The translations under genes were made by a program, and so were the position numbers. A DNA stretch of 60,630 bases from Komagataeibacter sp. FXV3 (GTDB lineage Bacteria; Pseudomonadota; Alphaproteobacteria; Acetobacterales; Acetobacteraceae): NCBI RefSeq assembly GCF_015155755.1, contig NZ_VWPI01000006.1:1-60630 (forward strand). The letters run 5' to 3'. A model generated the notes under the pieces. That model was not told the origin of the DNA. It searched no databases and saw only the letters and a list, made by a program, of their open reading frames with translations. This document shows, piece after piece, positions 34,764-43,203 of the stretch (within the stretch, counting starts at the first letter, position 1; every line of letters starts with the position of its first letter).

Positions 34764-36013
34764 GACAGCGGCGGGATCAGGGGACTGTCGGCCTCGAAGC
34801 GCTTGCCCGCCCGCAGGCAGAACGCGGGCATGAACATCCGTTCCGTCTGCATGGTGAACCTGCTGTTATCCGTCATGGAGAACTGGCCTTCGTGCAGGTC
34901 GAGGACGGAAATATCCGCCTCCCTGTCCACCTGAAGGGACCCGATCTCATCTTCCATACGCAGCATGCGCGCGGGGTTTGAGGTGACGGTTGCAATGACC
35001 TCCTCCATTCCAACCCCCAGCGCCAGCAGCTTCGACATAGCGTTGGTCAGGTTGAAGGGGGCAACGCCAAAAAAAGGATTGCTTTCCCGCACGTCATCGC
35101 TGCCGCCCTTGGGCAGGCGGACATTATAGCCATGCATGTCCGCCCCCAGCGTATAGGGATGGATACCGGCATCAATAACGGTCCGTGCCATTTCGAAGGA
35201 AAAATGCGATCCATGCCCGACATCGACCGTCACCCCGCGTTCCAGCGCGGCCCAGACCACCGGATGGACCTGTCCCGTTTCGGTGGAGATGAAGCCACCC
35301 GGATGCCGGGTGAAGGGATGGGCCAGCACGTCGCCTTCCTCCATAATCGGCACAAGTTCACGCACGATTTCATCCGGCTCGATATCGGGTGCATCATCCG
35401 GCATGGGCCATAGCTGACCCAGATGAATATACAGCGGAACACCGGCCTCCCGCGCGATCTCCTTGCCGATGCGGATCACTTCCAGCCCCCAGCGGGAAAC
35501 GCCACCAATTTCGGCATGCGCCTTGATGCCGCGCACCAGATCCCTGTTTTCCCGCGCAGCGCGGACCGTATGTTCGATATTTGTCTGTCCGGGACCATAA
35601 AGTTCCGGGTACAGGTGCCCTTCCAGCCCGCCCACCAGATAGGCGGACAGAAAGCACAGCACCCGGCTGTCCGACGGTTCGGCAATGAAATGCCGGAACC
35701 CGCCAATGGTCATGCAACTGGGGCCTCCCTGGTCCACCAGCGTGGTCACACCAGAACGCACGCCAACCAGATCCGCCTCCAGCCCGAAGCGACCCGTCAC
35801 ATGCTGGTAGATATGGGCGTGGGTGTCGATCATGCCCGCAATGACGATCTGGCCGGACACGTCGGTTACATCACGCGCTGTCGCGGCCGGGTCGATGTGG
35901 GGTGCGATGGCGATAATGCGTCCGTCCCTGACCCCGATATCGGCAATGCCGTCATATCCCGTCATGGGATCGATCACTCGACCGCCACGCAACAAGGTAT
36001 CGAATTCTGTCAT
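34760..36013 (-). CDS. Amidohydrolase/deacetylase-family metallohydrolase
   Basis: A 417-residue amidohydrolase-superfamily protein. GMIDTHAHIY (~60-69) supplies the HxH metal ligands, KAHAEIGG (~163) a likely carbamylated-Lys/His site, HLGQLWPMPD and HPFTRHPGG further ligands, and GADMHG (~297) the closing Asp region. The C-terminal barrel-edge ADISVLDL is also typical. It resembles D-aminoacylase/dihydroorotase-like deacetylases. Substrate unknown; with the alpha/beta hydrolase it may cleave amide or ester bonds. Confidence 0.88.
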   Translation of the reverse strand: MTEFDTLLRGGRVIDPMTGYDGIADIGVRDGRIIAIAPHIDPAATARDVTDVSGQIVIAGMIDTHAHIYQHVTGRFGLEADLVGVRSGVTTLVDQGGPSCMTIGGFRHFIAEPSDSRVLCFLSAYLVGGLEGHLYPELYGPGQTNIEHTVRAARENRDLVRGIKAHAEIGGVSRWGLEVIRIGKEIAREAGVPLYIHLGQLWPMPDDAPDIEPDEIVRELVPIMEEGDVLAHPFTRHPGGFISTETGQVHPVVWAALERGVTVDVGHGSHFSFEMARTVIDAGIHPYTLGADMHGYNVRLPKGGSDDVRESNPFFGVAPFNLTNAMSKLLALGVGMEEVIATVTSNPARMLRMEDEIGSLQVDREADISVLDLHEGQFSMTDNSRFTMQTERMFMPAFCLRAGKRFEADSPLIPPLS

Positions 36014-36035
36014 CAGACCCCTCCCTTTTCAATTA

Positions 36036-36049
36036 CTCAGTATGCTGAG
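36036..36049. promoter_or_regulatory. Palindromic operator, second copy of the shared motif
   Basis: CTCAGTATGCTGAG, 23 bases upstream of the amidohydrolase start. The core TCAGTATGCTGA is the exact reverse complement of the core at 30332-30343 in the marR promoter region, and the palindrome is centred where a repressor would block transcription. The two sites suggest one regulator for both operons. Confidence 0.55.
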
Positions 36050-36173
36050 GGTTTTTATAGAAAGCAACACATGATCCGGATTCGCAACAATTACCGATTC
36101 TCACACTGATTTTTACAAAGAAACGAAATGCACGGCGCCGCGCCAGCCATCAGGCTTGGCCCGATGGCGCGTT

Positions 36174-37538
36174 TCAGGCAAGGCTTCTGTCACGAGTTTT
36201 ATGCAGCAGCCCGTACAGGATAATCCCCTGCCCCACCAGCGCTACGGCCGGCAGCCAGACAAACCCCATACGGATCCAGAACGCGATATCGGGATTATCG
36301 GCATTTCCGGTCGGTGTGTAATGTCCCATCCTGAGGAACCAGACCAGAATGAAGCCCCCAATGGCCATGGAAACCTTGCTGACCAGCGTATTCAGTGCGT
36401 AGGCCATGCCCGCCATGCTTTTTCCATGCCGGATATGGCCATGTTCAATCGCATCCGCCAGCAGGACATAATATAGTGGTGAGGCAAGGCCCGTCACGAT
36501 ACTGAACAACGCGAACGTAAAGATGATCCCCCACGTTCCCCCTACGCTGTTGCCGATACAGATTTCGCAAGTGGCCTGCACAATCACGGCCCCTACGAAA
36601 GCATGCTGGTAACCGCGCCACCGGCATGCCACCGGCGTCAGCAACGCCCCGATGAACCAGCAAACGGTGGCAAGCGTTAGCAGCATGCCCCCCAGCGTGG
36701 CCGATCCATGCAGTACGATGCGGGCATAATAGACTGCAAAACCACTGGTTGCGGCAATACACAGGAATTGCAGGAAAACAACGGCATTACTGATATGCCA
36801 CAGTCCGTTGCGCATCAGCCCGGACAGCAGTTCCGGCAATGATGTCCGGCGCCCCGGCAGGGGATTGCGGATAATGCAGCCACGATAGACCATCCGCCAC
36901 AACAGGCTGCCCAGTATTGCCAGCAGCAGGACATAGATCGTGATGCCCGTGCGCTGCTGGGTGGGGTCACTTCCCCCGCCCAGAAAATTGATGGCGGGAA
37001 TGGTCAGCAGCGCAATGATGAACTGGCCCGCGTAACACCCCATCATGCGGAACGCATTCAGGCCGATCCGTTCATCGGCCCGGGTGGTCATGAGATTACC
37101 CAACGTACCGTATGACGTATTGATACCCGAATAGACCGCGCCGAAAATGATATAGGACAGGCAGGCCCAAATGACTTTGCCTGTGTCGGAAAATGGCAGC
37201 GGCAGGAAACACATGAAGGCCGAAATGCCAAACGGCACACTCAGCTTGCCAATGAAAATACTTATGATCCCGCCGCCCCTGCGGTCGATCAGGTAACCTG
37301 CCAGTGGATCACATATGGAATCAAATATCCGCGCAACCAGCAGGATCCACCCGACATCCGCCAACGGCAGCCGGTAGATGTCCGTGTAATAATACAGCAG
37401 ATAGGATGCCGTCATTCCCCACATCAGATTGGATGACAGGTCACCACAACCATATGCAATCTTTTCACGCAATGTCACCGGAACCATGTCGCTGACGGGT
37501 GGCGTGTCATCGCAGGGCGGTGTTGCCAAGGCCTTCAT
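36174..37538 (-). CDS. GPH-family (MelB-like) sugar/glycoside:cation symporter
   Basis: A 454-residue transporter of the glycoside-pentoside-hexuronide family with about 12 hydrophobic segments. EKIAYGCGDLSSNLMWGMTASYLLYYYTD (in two pieces: YGCGDLSSNLMW and YLLYYYTDI) and RIFDSICDPLAGYLIDR (~70-86) are family signatures. It imports glycosides with H+ or Na+. Its place directly after a GMC oxidoreductase and sugar-isomerase-like gene, 14 bp from the former, suggests the substrate is a glycoside handled in the cytoplasm. Confidence 0.88.
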   Translation of the reverse strand: MKALATPPCDDTPPVSDMVPVTLREKIAYGCGDLSSNLMWGMTASYLLYYYTDIYRLPLADVGWILLVARIFDSICDPLAGYLIDRRGGGIISIFIGKLSVPFGISAFMCFLPLPFSDTGKVIWACLSYIIFGAVYSGINTSYGTLGNLMTTRADERIGLNAFRMMGCYAGQFIIALLTIPAINFLGGGSDPTQQRTGITIYVLLLAILGSLLWRMVYRGCIIRNPLPGRRTSLPELLSGLMRNGLWHISNAVVFLQFLCIAATSGFAVYYARIVLHGSATLGGMLLTLATVCWFIGALLTPVACRWRGYQHAFVGAVIVQATCEICIGNSVGGTWGIIFTFALFSIVTGLASPLYYVLLADAIEHGHIRHGKSMAGMAYALNTLVSKVSMAIGGFILVWFLRMGHYTPTGNADNPDIAFWIRMGFVWLPAVALVGQGIILYGLLHKTRDRSLA

Positions 37539-37552
37539 GGGGATTATCCTTG

Positions 37553-39223
37553 TTATAGCCGGCCGGCCTTATATTCCTGCGCCAGATGGACGCATGCCCG
37601 TACTGTCATGGCCATGACGGTCAGTGTCGTACCAAGTGTCCCTCCACTGGGAAAGCTGCTGGCGTCGGTCACGACCACATTAGGCGCGTCCCAGCACTGG
37701 TTATACGGGTTGAGCACCGATACCTTCGGGTCCGTGCCGATACGCGCGCCCCCGCTTTCATGAATGGCGGCCCCCATGACCATGCTTTTGGGGAACATAT
37801 GCCGGATCAGCATCCGGGCCAGAAAATTACGATTCGGGTATAGTCCCGGCCCGCGCTCCTCCAGCCCCAGCGGCGATGCCCAGAAGTGGACGGTACCGCC
37901 GCTTGCCTCGATCATCCGGGCGCAGTCCCTGATCTGGCTTTCCAAGGTCGCGCGTTCGGGCGCCTGCACAGCGCAGCGGATATGCGGCAGGGGCATTTTC
38001 CAGCGGTCCGTCCGCTTCGGGTCCAGACTGACGCGGTTGTCATAATGGGGCAGCATTTCCCCAAATCCCATGATGGAAATCAGCGTGGACTGCGCCGATG
38101 ACGGGCCACCATAGCGATCAATCGATCCCTGGAACGAATATCCATGCGCGTAGGGATGCGGATTGCCGGGGTCCGTATGTCTGTAACGCGGGATATAGAA
38201 CCCGCCGGTCTTGCCATAAAACGGGTGGTCGGGCAGTTCGGTCGCTTGCCCCGTGGCATTGGCGCGGGGAAATGCCCCGAACATGAGCGATGCGCACTGG
38301 TCCATGTAATAATGGCCCAGTTGTCCCGTGCTGTTACCAATTCCGTCGGGATGTCGCGCACTGCGGGAGTTGAGCATGATGCGCAGCGTCTCCACCGGTG
38401 ATGCGCACATGACCACGGCACGGGCTGGGATATGCGCCGCCTGCCGTGTCTCGCGGTTGATATAGCGCACGCCGGTCGCCCTGCCCGTCTCAGGGTCCGT
38501 CGTGATTTCCTGCACGATCGCATCGGATTGCAGGGTCAGCCGTCCTGTCTCCAGCGCAGCCTTCAGGGCCGGGGGCACGGCCGCACCGTCATGGGGCGTA
38601 AAGCGCCAGGCCACGACATGGCGTTCGGGCCATTTTTCCTCAACCGTCTGGCAGAAATATTTCTCCGTAGGGGTCAGGACCGCCGGTTCGGCCATCACGC
38701 CGTCAGGCGCGGTCTCCACCGCATCCATATTTCCGTGAATGCCAAGGAAGCGTTCGACCTGTTCATAATAAGGCACCAGATCGGCATAGGAAATAGGCCA
38801 GTTCACCCCGCCTGTCTGGTGGCTTGCACCCTTGAAATCATAATCCGACCACCGGAACAGTACCCTGCCGAATACATGCAGCCGCCCGCCGACCTGACGA
38901 CCCCGTATCCACAGATACGGGGCGTCCTTTGGCGCGGTATACCCATGCGACCAGTCATTCACGAACAGGCGTTTCATCTGTTCATTGAAAAAAGCCACAC
39001 GCGACTGCAGGTGCTGGCCCGACAGTGTCGCACGGATGCGCGGCATCAGTTGCGCATCACGCGTGGGGCGCTTGCGCGCGATATCCGACAGTTCCTGCTG
39101 CGGTATCGACCGGCCCGCTTCTAGCAGGAGGACACGCAGTCCCTGTTCCGTCAGTTCCTTTGCTGCAAAACTGCCCGCCGCGCCAGAACCGACCACAATG
39201 ACATCATGCGTGTCTGGACTCAT
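37553..39223 (-). CDS. GMC oxidoreductase, candidate glycoside 3-dehydrogenase
   Basis: A 556-residue FAD enzyme: DVIVVGSGAAGSFAAKELTE at the N-terminus, RQVGGRLHVFGRVLFRWSDYDFKG (two parts) near 125, and the C-terminal HESGGARIGTDPKVSVLNPYN. This is the branch that includes pyranose-oxidase-like and glycoside 3-oxidising enzymes. The residue that is normally the second active-site Asn (NPTLTIMA in relatives) aligns with Gly in GTTLTVMAM, which is odd and may alter catalysis. The ATG at 39223 with GGAG upstream is the start chosen; another ATG lies at 39235. No signal peptide or cytochrome partner is nearby, so it is likely cytoplasmic. Confidence 0.85.
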   Translation of the reverse strand: MSPDTHDVIVVGSGAAGSFAAKELTEQGLRVLLLEAGRSIPQQELSDIARKRPTRDAQLMPRIRATLSGQHLQSRVAFFNEQMKRLFVNDWSHGYTAPKDAPYLWIRGRQVGGRLHVFGRVLFRWSDYDFKGASHQTGGVNWPISYADLVPYYEQVERFLGIHGNMDAVETAPDGVMAEPAVLTPTEKYFCQTVEEKWPERHVVAWRFTPHDGAAVPPALKAALETGRLTLQSDAIVQEITTDPETGRATGVRYINRETRQAAHIPARAVVMCASPVETLRIMLNSRSARHPDGIGNSTGQLGHYYMDQCASLMFGAFPRANATGQATELPDHPFYGKTGGFYIPRYRHTDPGNPHPYAHGYSFQGSIDRYGGPSSAQSTLISIMGFGEMLPHYDNRVSLDPKRTDRWKMPLPHIRCAVQAPERATLESQIRDCARMIEASGGTVHFWASPLGLEERGPGLYPNRNFLARMLIRHMFPKSMVMGAAIHESGGARIGTDPKVSVLNPYNQCWDAPNVVVTDASSFPSGGTLGTTLTVMAMTVRACVHLAQEYKAGRL

Positions 39224-39270
39224 CTCAATCTCCATATCTCGTAATAATCCACAACCGGATCGGGGTGCCG

Positions 39271-40209
39271 TTACTGGCGCGCCAGCATACGGGCGCATGT
39301 CTTTCGGGCATGGACAAGGGCAGCGGCAGGATCCTTGCAGGCATCCAGTTCGAGTATGGGGCCACTCAGCAATGGCGCACGCTCCAGCACGTCCGCCCAT
39401 TGCGCAAAATCAACCACGCCATGGCCCATTTCACAGAAATAGTCCCGGTGGCGTTCATGGATATGCGCATCAATCGGGGTTTCACGCGGCATAGGGCCAA
39501 GGGCGTCTTTCCAGTGCGCGGTCACGATACGGTCACGGTGGGCGCGCAGTACCTCGATGGGGTCGGAGCCTTCCAGCGTGATATGCGCACTGTCGGGACA
39601 TAGCCCGACATAACGTGGATCAGTCAGCAGCATGAACAGTGCAATGTCACGTGACTGGCAGAACATCGTATGCGCTTCGGTATGCAGCGCCAGGGCAATG
39701 CCATGTTCCGCAGTCGCCGCGCCAATATGATTCAGCAGGTCCGCCACCGGCAGGGCCGCATGAAGATCGACAAAACATAGCGGCTTGTGCAGGAAAGTCT
39801 GGCGCAGCGGCAGTCCGGCCACCAAGATCCGCCCCCCTGTCTGTGACAAGAAACGGGCCGCATCCGTGGCGGAGCGGATCATGTTGTCCCATTGCGTCCC
39901 CCGCTCTGCAACCGGCGGGGCCGCTTCGATGTCGGCAAAAAAGGCGGACCATATCTCCAGCCCTCTGCGCCCCAGTTCGTCACGTACGTCCTGTGTCGTA
40001 CCGAAGGCTTCAATGAGGCCCGACCAGTTGAATGGTGGAAATGTAAGCTCTATCCCCCGGATGCCCGCTTTGTGCAGGGTATCAAGTATGCGGGTCCAGA
40101 AATGACGCGGATCCTGTCCGGCCAGTGTGGCGATTCCCTGGGAATCCGGCACGCCCCAGAATGCGGGATTGTAGAATGTAACAAGGTCGGCACCAAAATC
40201 AGCAGACAT
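39271..40209 (-). CDS. Sugar phosphate isomerase/epimerase-like TIM barrel
   Basis: A 312-residue xylose-isomerase-like TIM barrel. Candidate metal ligands are the Glu in RGIELTFPPF (~50), HTEAH (~175), the Asp/His in LCPDSAHIT (~205), DAHIHERH (~245), and Glu in ILELDACKD (~285). Family members include isomerases, epimerases and the beta-elimination/hydration enzymes of 3-keto-glycoside breakdown. It sits between the TonB receptor and the GMC oxidoreductase in one operon. The reaction is inferred from context. Confidence 0.85.
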   Translation of the reverse strand: MSADFGADLVTFYNPAFWGVPDSQGIATLAGQDPRHFWTRILDTLHKAGIRGIELTFPPFNWSGLIEAFGTTQDVRDELGRRGLEIWSAFFADIEAAPPVAERGTQWDNMIRSATDAARFLSQTGGRILVAGLPLRQTFLHKPLCFVDLHAALPVADLLNHIGAATAEHGIALALHTEAHTMFCQSRDIALFMLLTDPRYVGLCPDSAHITLEGSDPIEVLRAHRDRIVTAHWKDALGPMPRETPIDAHIHERHRDYFCEMGHGVVDFAQWADVLERAPLLSGPILELDACKDPAAALVHARKTCARMLARQ

Positions 40210-40244
40210 CAGGGTTTTACTTTCGTCAATTACGGCAACTTTGT

Positions 40245-42638
40245 TCAGAATGACGTGGAAACCGTGCCGGTCATGGAAAAGCGCGGCTCGACAAAGAAGG
40301 TATTGGGGGACACTTCATCCGCGTTGGACATCTGCCCGTTCATCAGTCGGACCTGCTGCGCATTGGTCGTGACGCCGGTCGGCGCGGTACGGACGATGGA
40401 GCCGGTCAGGTTGGTAAAGTTGAGGCGGAATGTTGGTGATTTCGCAAATCCGATCGGACGGGCGCGGTACCCCAGCGACAGGGTATCGGATACATAACCT
40501 GGCATCCGTTCATCACCCGCCAGCGTCACCGACTGGGAGCCGGCATAATGCAGGCTGGCATTGGCGAAGAAGCCCCGGTAATTGTATGTCAGCCCGAAAT
40601 TGGCCATGACCTTGGGTGACATGACCGCTTCATGTCCCTTGGTGGGAATATAGGATCCATCCAGAGGAATATTTGAGTCCATCGTCGCATGCAGGTATTC
40701 GACCGAAGCATACGGGCTGAAACCATGGAACGGCTTTGTCGATACCATAAGATCCAGGCCACGCGCGGTCTGGTTACCCGCATTGATGGTAGCGGACTGC
40801 CCTGCCGCGACATAGGTGGTCAGAAGCCGGTTGGTGATGTTGTAGTTAAATAGGGCCAGGTCAACCATGACCAGGTCATTGTGGAAACGGTAGCCCAGCT
40901 CCTCCTTGATGGCATACTGGTTACGTGGCAGAGATTCGGTGCGGGGATTGACCGCAAGGTTGGCGGGCGACGGCTGGCGGAAATCGCCTTCCGCATTGAT
41001 ATAGACCTGGTTGTGCGGATCGATCTGGTAACCTACGGCAAAATGCGGCAGCGGTATGCCGGTATTCATGCCCAGACGGTCATGGCTTGTCCCGGTGGCC
41101 GAATTGGCGTCCGACATATACCAGTAATTGGTCATGACATATTTCAGGCCCGCTTCCACCGTCAGATGATCATGCAGGTATTTTGCCTGATCCTGCAGGA
41201 AAATGGCATGCAGTTCATAGCCCGCGCGCGTGCGGGCAGTGGCCCGTTCGCCGTTGCCATAGAACAGCTGCGTGGCGGTATTGTCCACGTTCGGCATCGC
41301 GCCATTCGACTGCGTCAGGTTATTGGGTTCCTTGAAAATCTGGTCGTCGTTTTCATACCAGTAGCCAAGGCTGACACGGTTATGCCGGTCGGGGCGATAG
41401 CTCAACTGTGCCACGGCGCCGGTCTGGATGAACATCTGCTGCTGGTAATACGCCGTCACGGCCTGCCCTGCCGCCACCGGGGAACCGTTGCTGGTGAAAT
41501 ACTCGCCACTGGCGGTGGTGCCACCGCTATAGCCTTCGGGGCCGAAGCCGGTATTGAAATAGGGTGTCAGGTCAAATGCGAAACGTGCAGGCAGTTCAAT
41601 ATGGATTGGAGATGAAATCGTAACTTCATTCCAATAACTCATATTGTTGCCCCAATAATTATTATTGGATTTGTCGTAATAGTTCTTCCAGCCAAATCCG
41701 TTGCCAGTATGTTTGTAGTCTAGGAACTCCTGTGCGGTGGCATAGTTGTCGACCACGGCGGCCGTGTGGTCCCATGACAGGAAGAATTTGAAATACGATC
41801 CATTCTTGAAATTGTCCTGTATGCCGAAATCCACGTTCTTGCGTTCGTTGATTCCCGCACCCATCCATGACCGTGCATGCGTATGGGAAAACGATACATA
41901 GGAACGCAGGTTGGTATGACCGATATTGCCGGATTCCAGGCGGATATACTCACGGGACATGTTATTTGTTCCATAGGAGAAATCGACCATGCCGCCCGCC
42001 TTCTTCGATGCGTTGTGCGTGACAAGGGACATGACGCCAGCCGCCGATGACGTGGCGGGTAGGTCGGTGCTTGCACTGCCGGGCGTGATGTTGATCGCCT
42101 CGATATCCTCGGCGTCAATATCCTGGTTGATGTAGTTGATGCCGGTTGCCGGACCACCATTGATTGTTGTCGTCTGGTCAGCGTCCGTCAGGCTGCGGAT
42201 TTCGGCAGCACCGGTCACCCCGCCCGTAATGCCGGATGTATTGTTGGTCGCGACGTTCATGCTCGGCACATTGCGGATCAGGTCCACGACCGCAGCCTGC
42301 GGCGAGCGCATTTCAATATACTGCCGCCCGACCGTCTGCACCCCGTGCGGCGCGGTTTGTAGCCGCATCATCCCCCCGCCGCCGTCATCGGCATTCCGTC
42401 CGGAGGTGACATGAATGTCTTCATGCGGCGCGGGAGGCGCGTTTGCTGCAGGCGATGCCGTCCTGCTTGCAGCCTGTCGCGTCGGGGGATGGCGGGGGGC
42501 ACTATGACCGGCTGTATCCGTAATCCCCGTCGTGGCAGCAGCAACCGGGTTTCCGTGCGCGTCATGCAGGAAGTAGAATGTACTGCAGAAACTCAGGAGC
42601 ACGGATCGAAATGTTAAGGTAGAAACCTTCAGGGCCAT
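40245..42638 (-). CDS. TonB-dependent outer-membrane receptor
   Basis: A 797-residue TonB-dependent receptor. The N-terminal signal peptide (FRSVLLSFCSTFYFLHDAHG) is followed by a low-complexity stretch, the plug domain (~90-210, with AAVVDLIRNVPSMNVATNN and INQDIDAEDIEAINITPGSA) and a long beta-barrel ending in Phe (TGTVSTSF), the usual outer-membrane assembly signal. It is the first gene of the operon with the TIM barrel, GMC oxidoreductase and symporter, so it probably imports the glycoside rather than iron. Two LacI-type operators lie upstream. Confidence 0.9.
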   Translation of the reverse strand: MALKVSTLTFRSVLLSFCSTFYFLHDAHGNPVAAATTGITDTAGHSAPRHPPTRQAASRTASPAANAPPAPHEDIHVTSGRNADDGGGGMMRLQTAPHGVQTVGRQYIEMRSPQAAVVDLIRNVPSMNVATNNTSGITGGVTGAAEIRSLTDADQTTTINGGPATGINYINQDIDAEDIEAINITPGSASTDLPATSSAAGVMSLVTHNASKKAGGMVDFSYGTNNMSREYIRLESGNIGHTNLRSYVSFSHTHARSWMGAGINERKNVDFGIQDNFKNGSYFKFFLSWDHTAAVVDNYATAQEFLDYKHTGNGFGWKNYYDKSNNNYWGNNMSYWNEVTISSPIHIELPARFAFDLTPYFNTGFGPEGYSGGTTASGEYFTSNGSPVAAGQAVTAYYQQQMFIQTGAVAQLSYRPDRHNRVSLGYWYENDDQIFKEPNNLTQSNGAMPNVDNTATQLFYGNGERATARTRAGYELHAIFLQDQAKYLHDHLTVEAGLKYVMTNYWYMSDANSATGTSHDRLGMNTGIPLPHFAVGYQIDPHNQVYINAEGDFRQPSPANLAVNPRTESLPRNQYAIKEELGYRFHNDLVMVDLALFNYNITNRLLTTYVAAGQSATINAGNQTARGLDLMVSTKPFHGFSPYASVEYLHATMDSNIPLDGSYIPTKGHEAVMSPKVMANFGLTYNYRGFFANASLHYAGSQSVTLAGDERMPGYVSDTLSLGYRARPIGFAKSPTFRLNFTNLTGSIVRTAPTGVTTNAQQVRLMNGQMSNADEVSPNTFFVEPRFSMTGTVSTSF

Positions 42639-42752
42639 TTCTGCAAATCCTTCGTCAGAAACCGTTTTCCATCAGAAGACGACATTCACGATTTATTGAT
42701 AAAAATGTATCAAGGCACGTTTTGTAGAGGAATCTGGAGCCATTACGTTTCA

Positions 42753-42768
42753 CGGCATACGATTGCCG
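42753..42768. promoter_or_regulatory. LacI-family operator O1
   Basis: CGGCATACGATTGCCG, a 16-bp palindrome (CGGCA/TGCCG arms) with the central CG step usual in LacI-family operators. It lies 115 bases upstream of the TonB receptor start. Fourteen-base core GGCATACGATTGCC differs at only two positions from that of the second site at 42951. Confidence 0.6.
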
Positions 42769-42950
42769 TATCAAGACTCCCCTCCTTCCGTCAATTTCTT
42801 TTTCGTAACGATATGCCGATTTTACGGTTTCTATTTAAATAAACCTATGATTTATATGATTTTACTGTCTGTTATATATTTTTCCTATCCAACCAGAACG
42901 TTTTTGGTGTTTGTCACACATTTCGGAATCGTTATATGTTTGTATTCACA

Positions 42951-42966
42951 TGGCATTCGTTTGCCA
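42951..42966. promoter_or_regulatory. LacI-family operator O2
   Basis: TGGCATTCGTTTGCCA, a 16-bp palindrome (TGGCA/TGCCA arms) with a central CG, matching O1 at 12 of 14 core positions. It lies about 238 bases upstream of the lacI-type start, and its centre is 198 bases from that of O1. Confidence 0.6.
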
Positions 42967-43004
42967 AGTATACATAGAAATATATAACAAACTCAATGAA
43001 ATGA

Positions 43005-43016
43005 TTATCCGGATAA
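43005..43016. promoter_or_regulatory. Palindrome TTATCCGGATAA
   Basis: A perfect 12-bp palindrome, also with a central CG, 188 bases before the lacI-type start. It does not match the O1/O2 consensus, so a link to the same regulator is weak. The remaining parts of the 565-base divergent gap (42639-43203) hold no gene that I can support. Confidence 0.35.
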
Positions 43017-43203
43017 CAGTCCTGTAAACCTGAAATGCCTGTTCCGGCTCCCTGCAACCACTGTTGACCCGAAGCGGTCCTTGGCCCGATTTTTCCTGAA
43101 CCGTGAAGGCTATCCTGACATGAATGGCAACTCCGCGCCTCTGTTCAATGACCTCGGCGGGATATATCATTGGCAAAACAGCAACAGTGGACGTACGCAG
43201 GTT

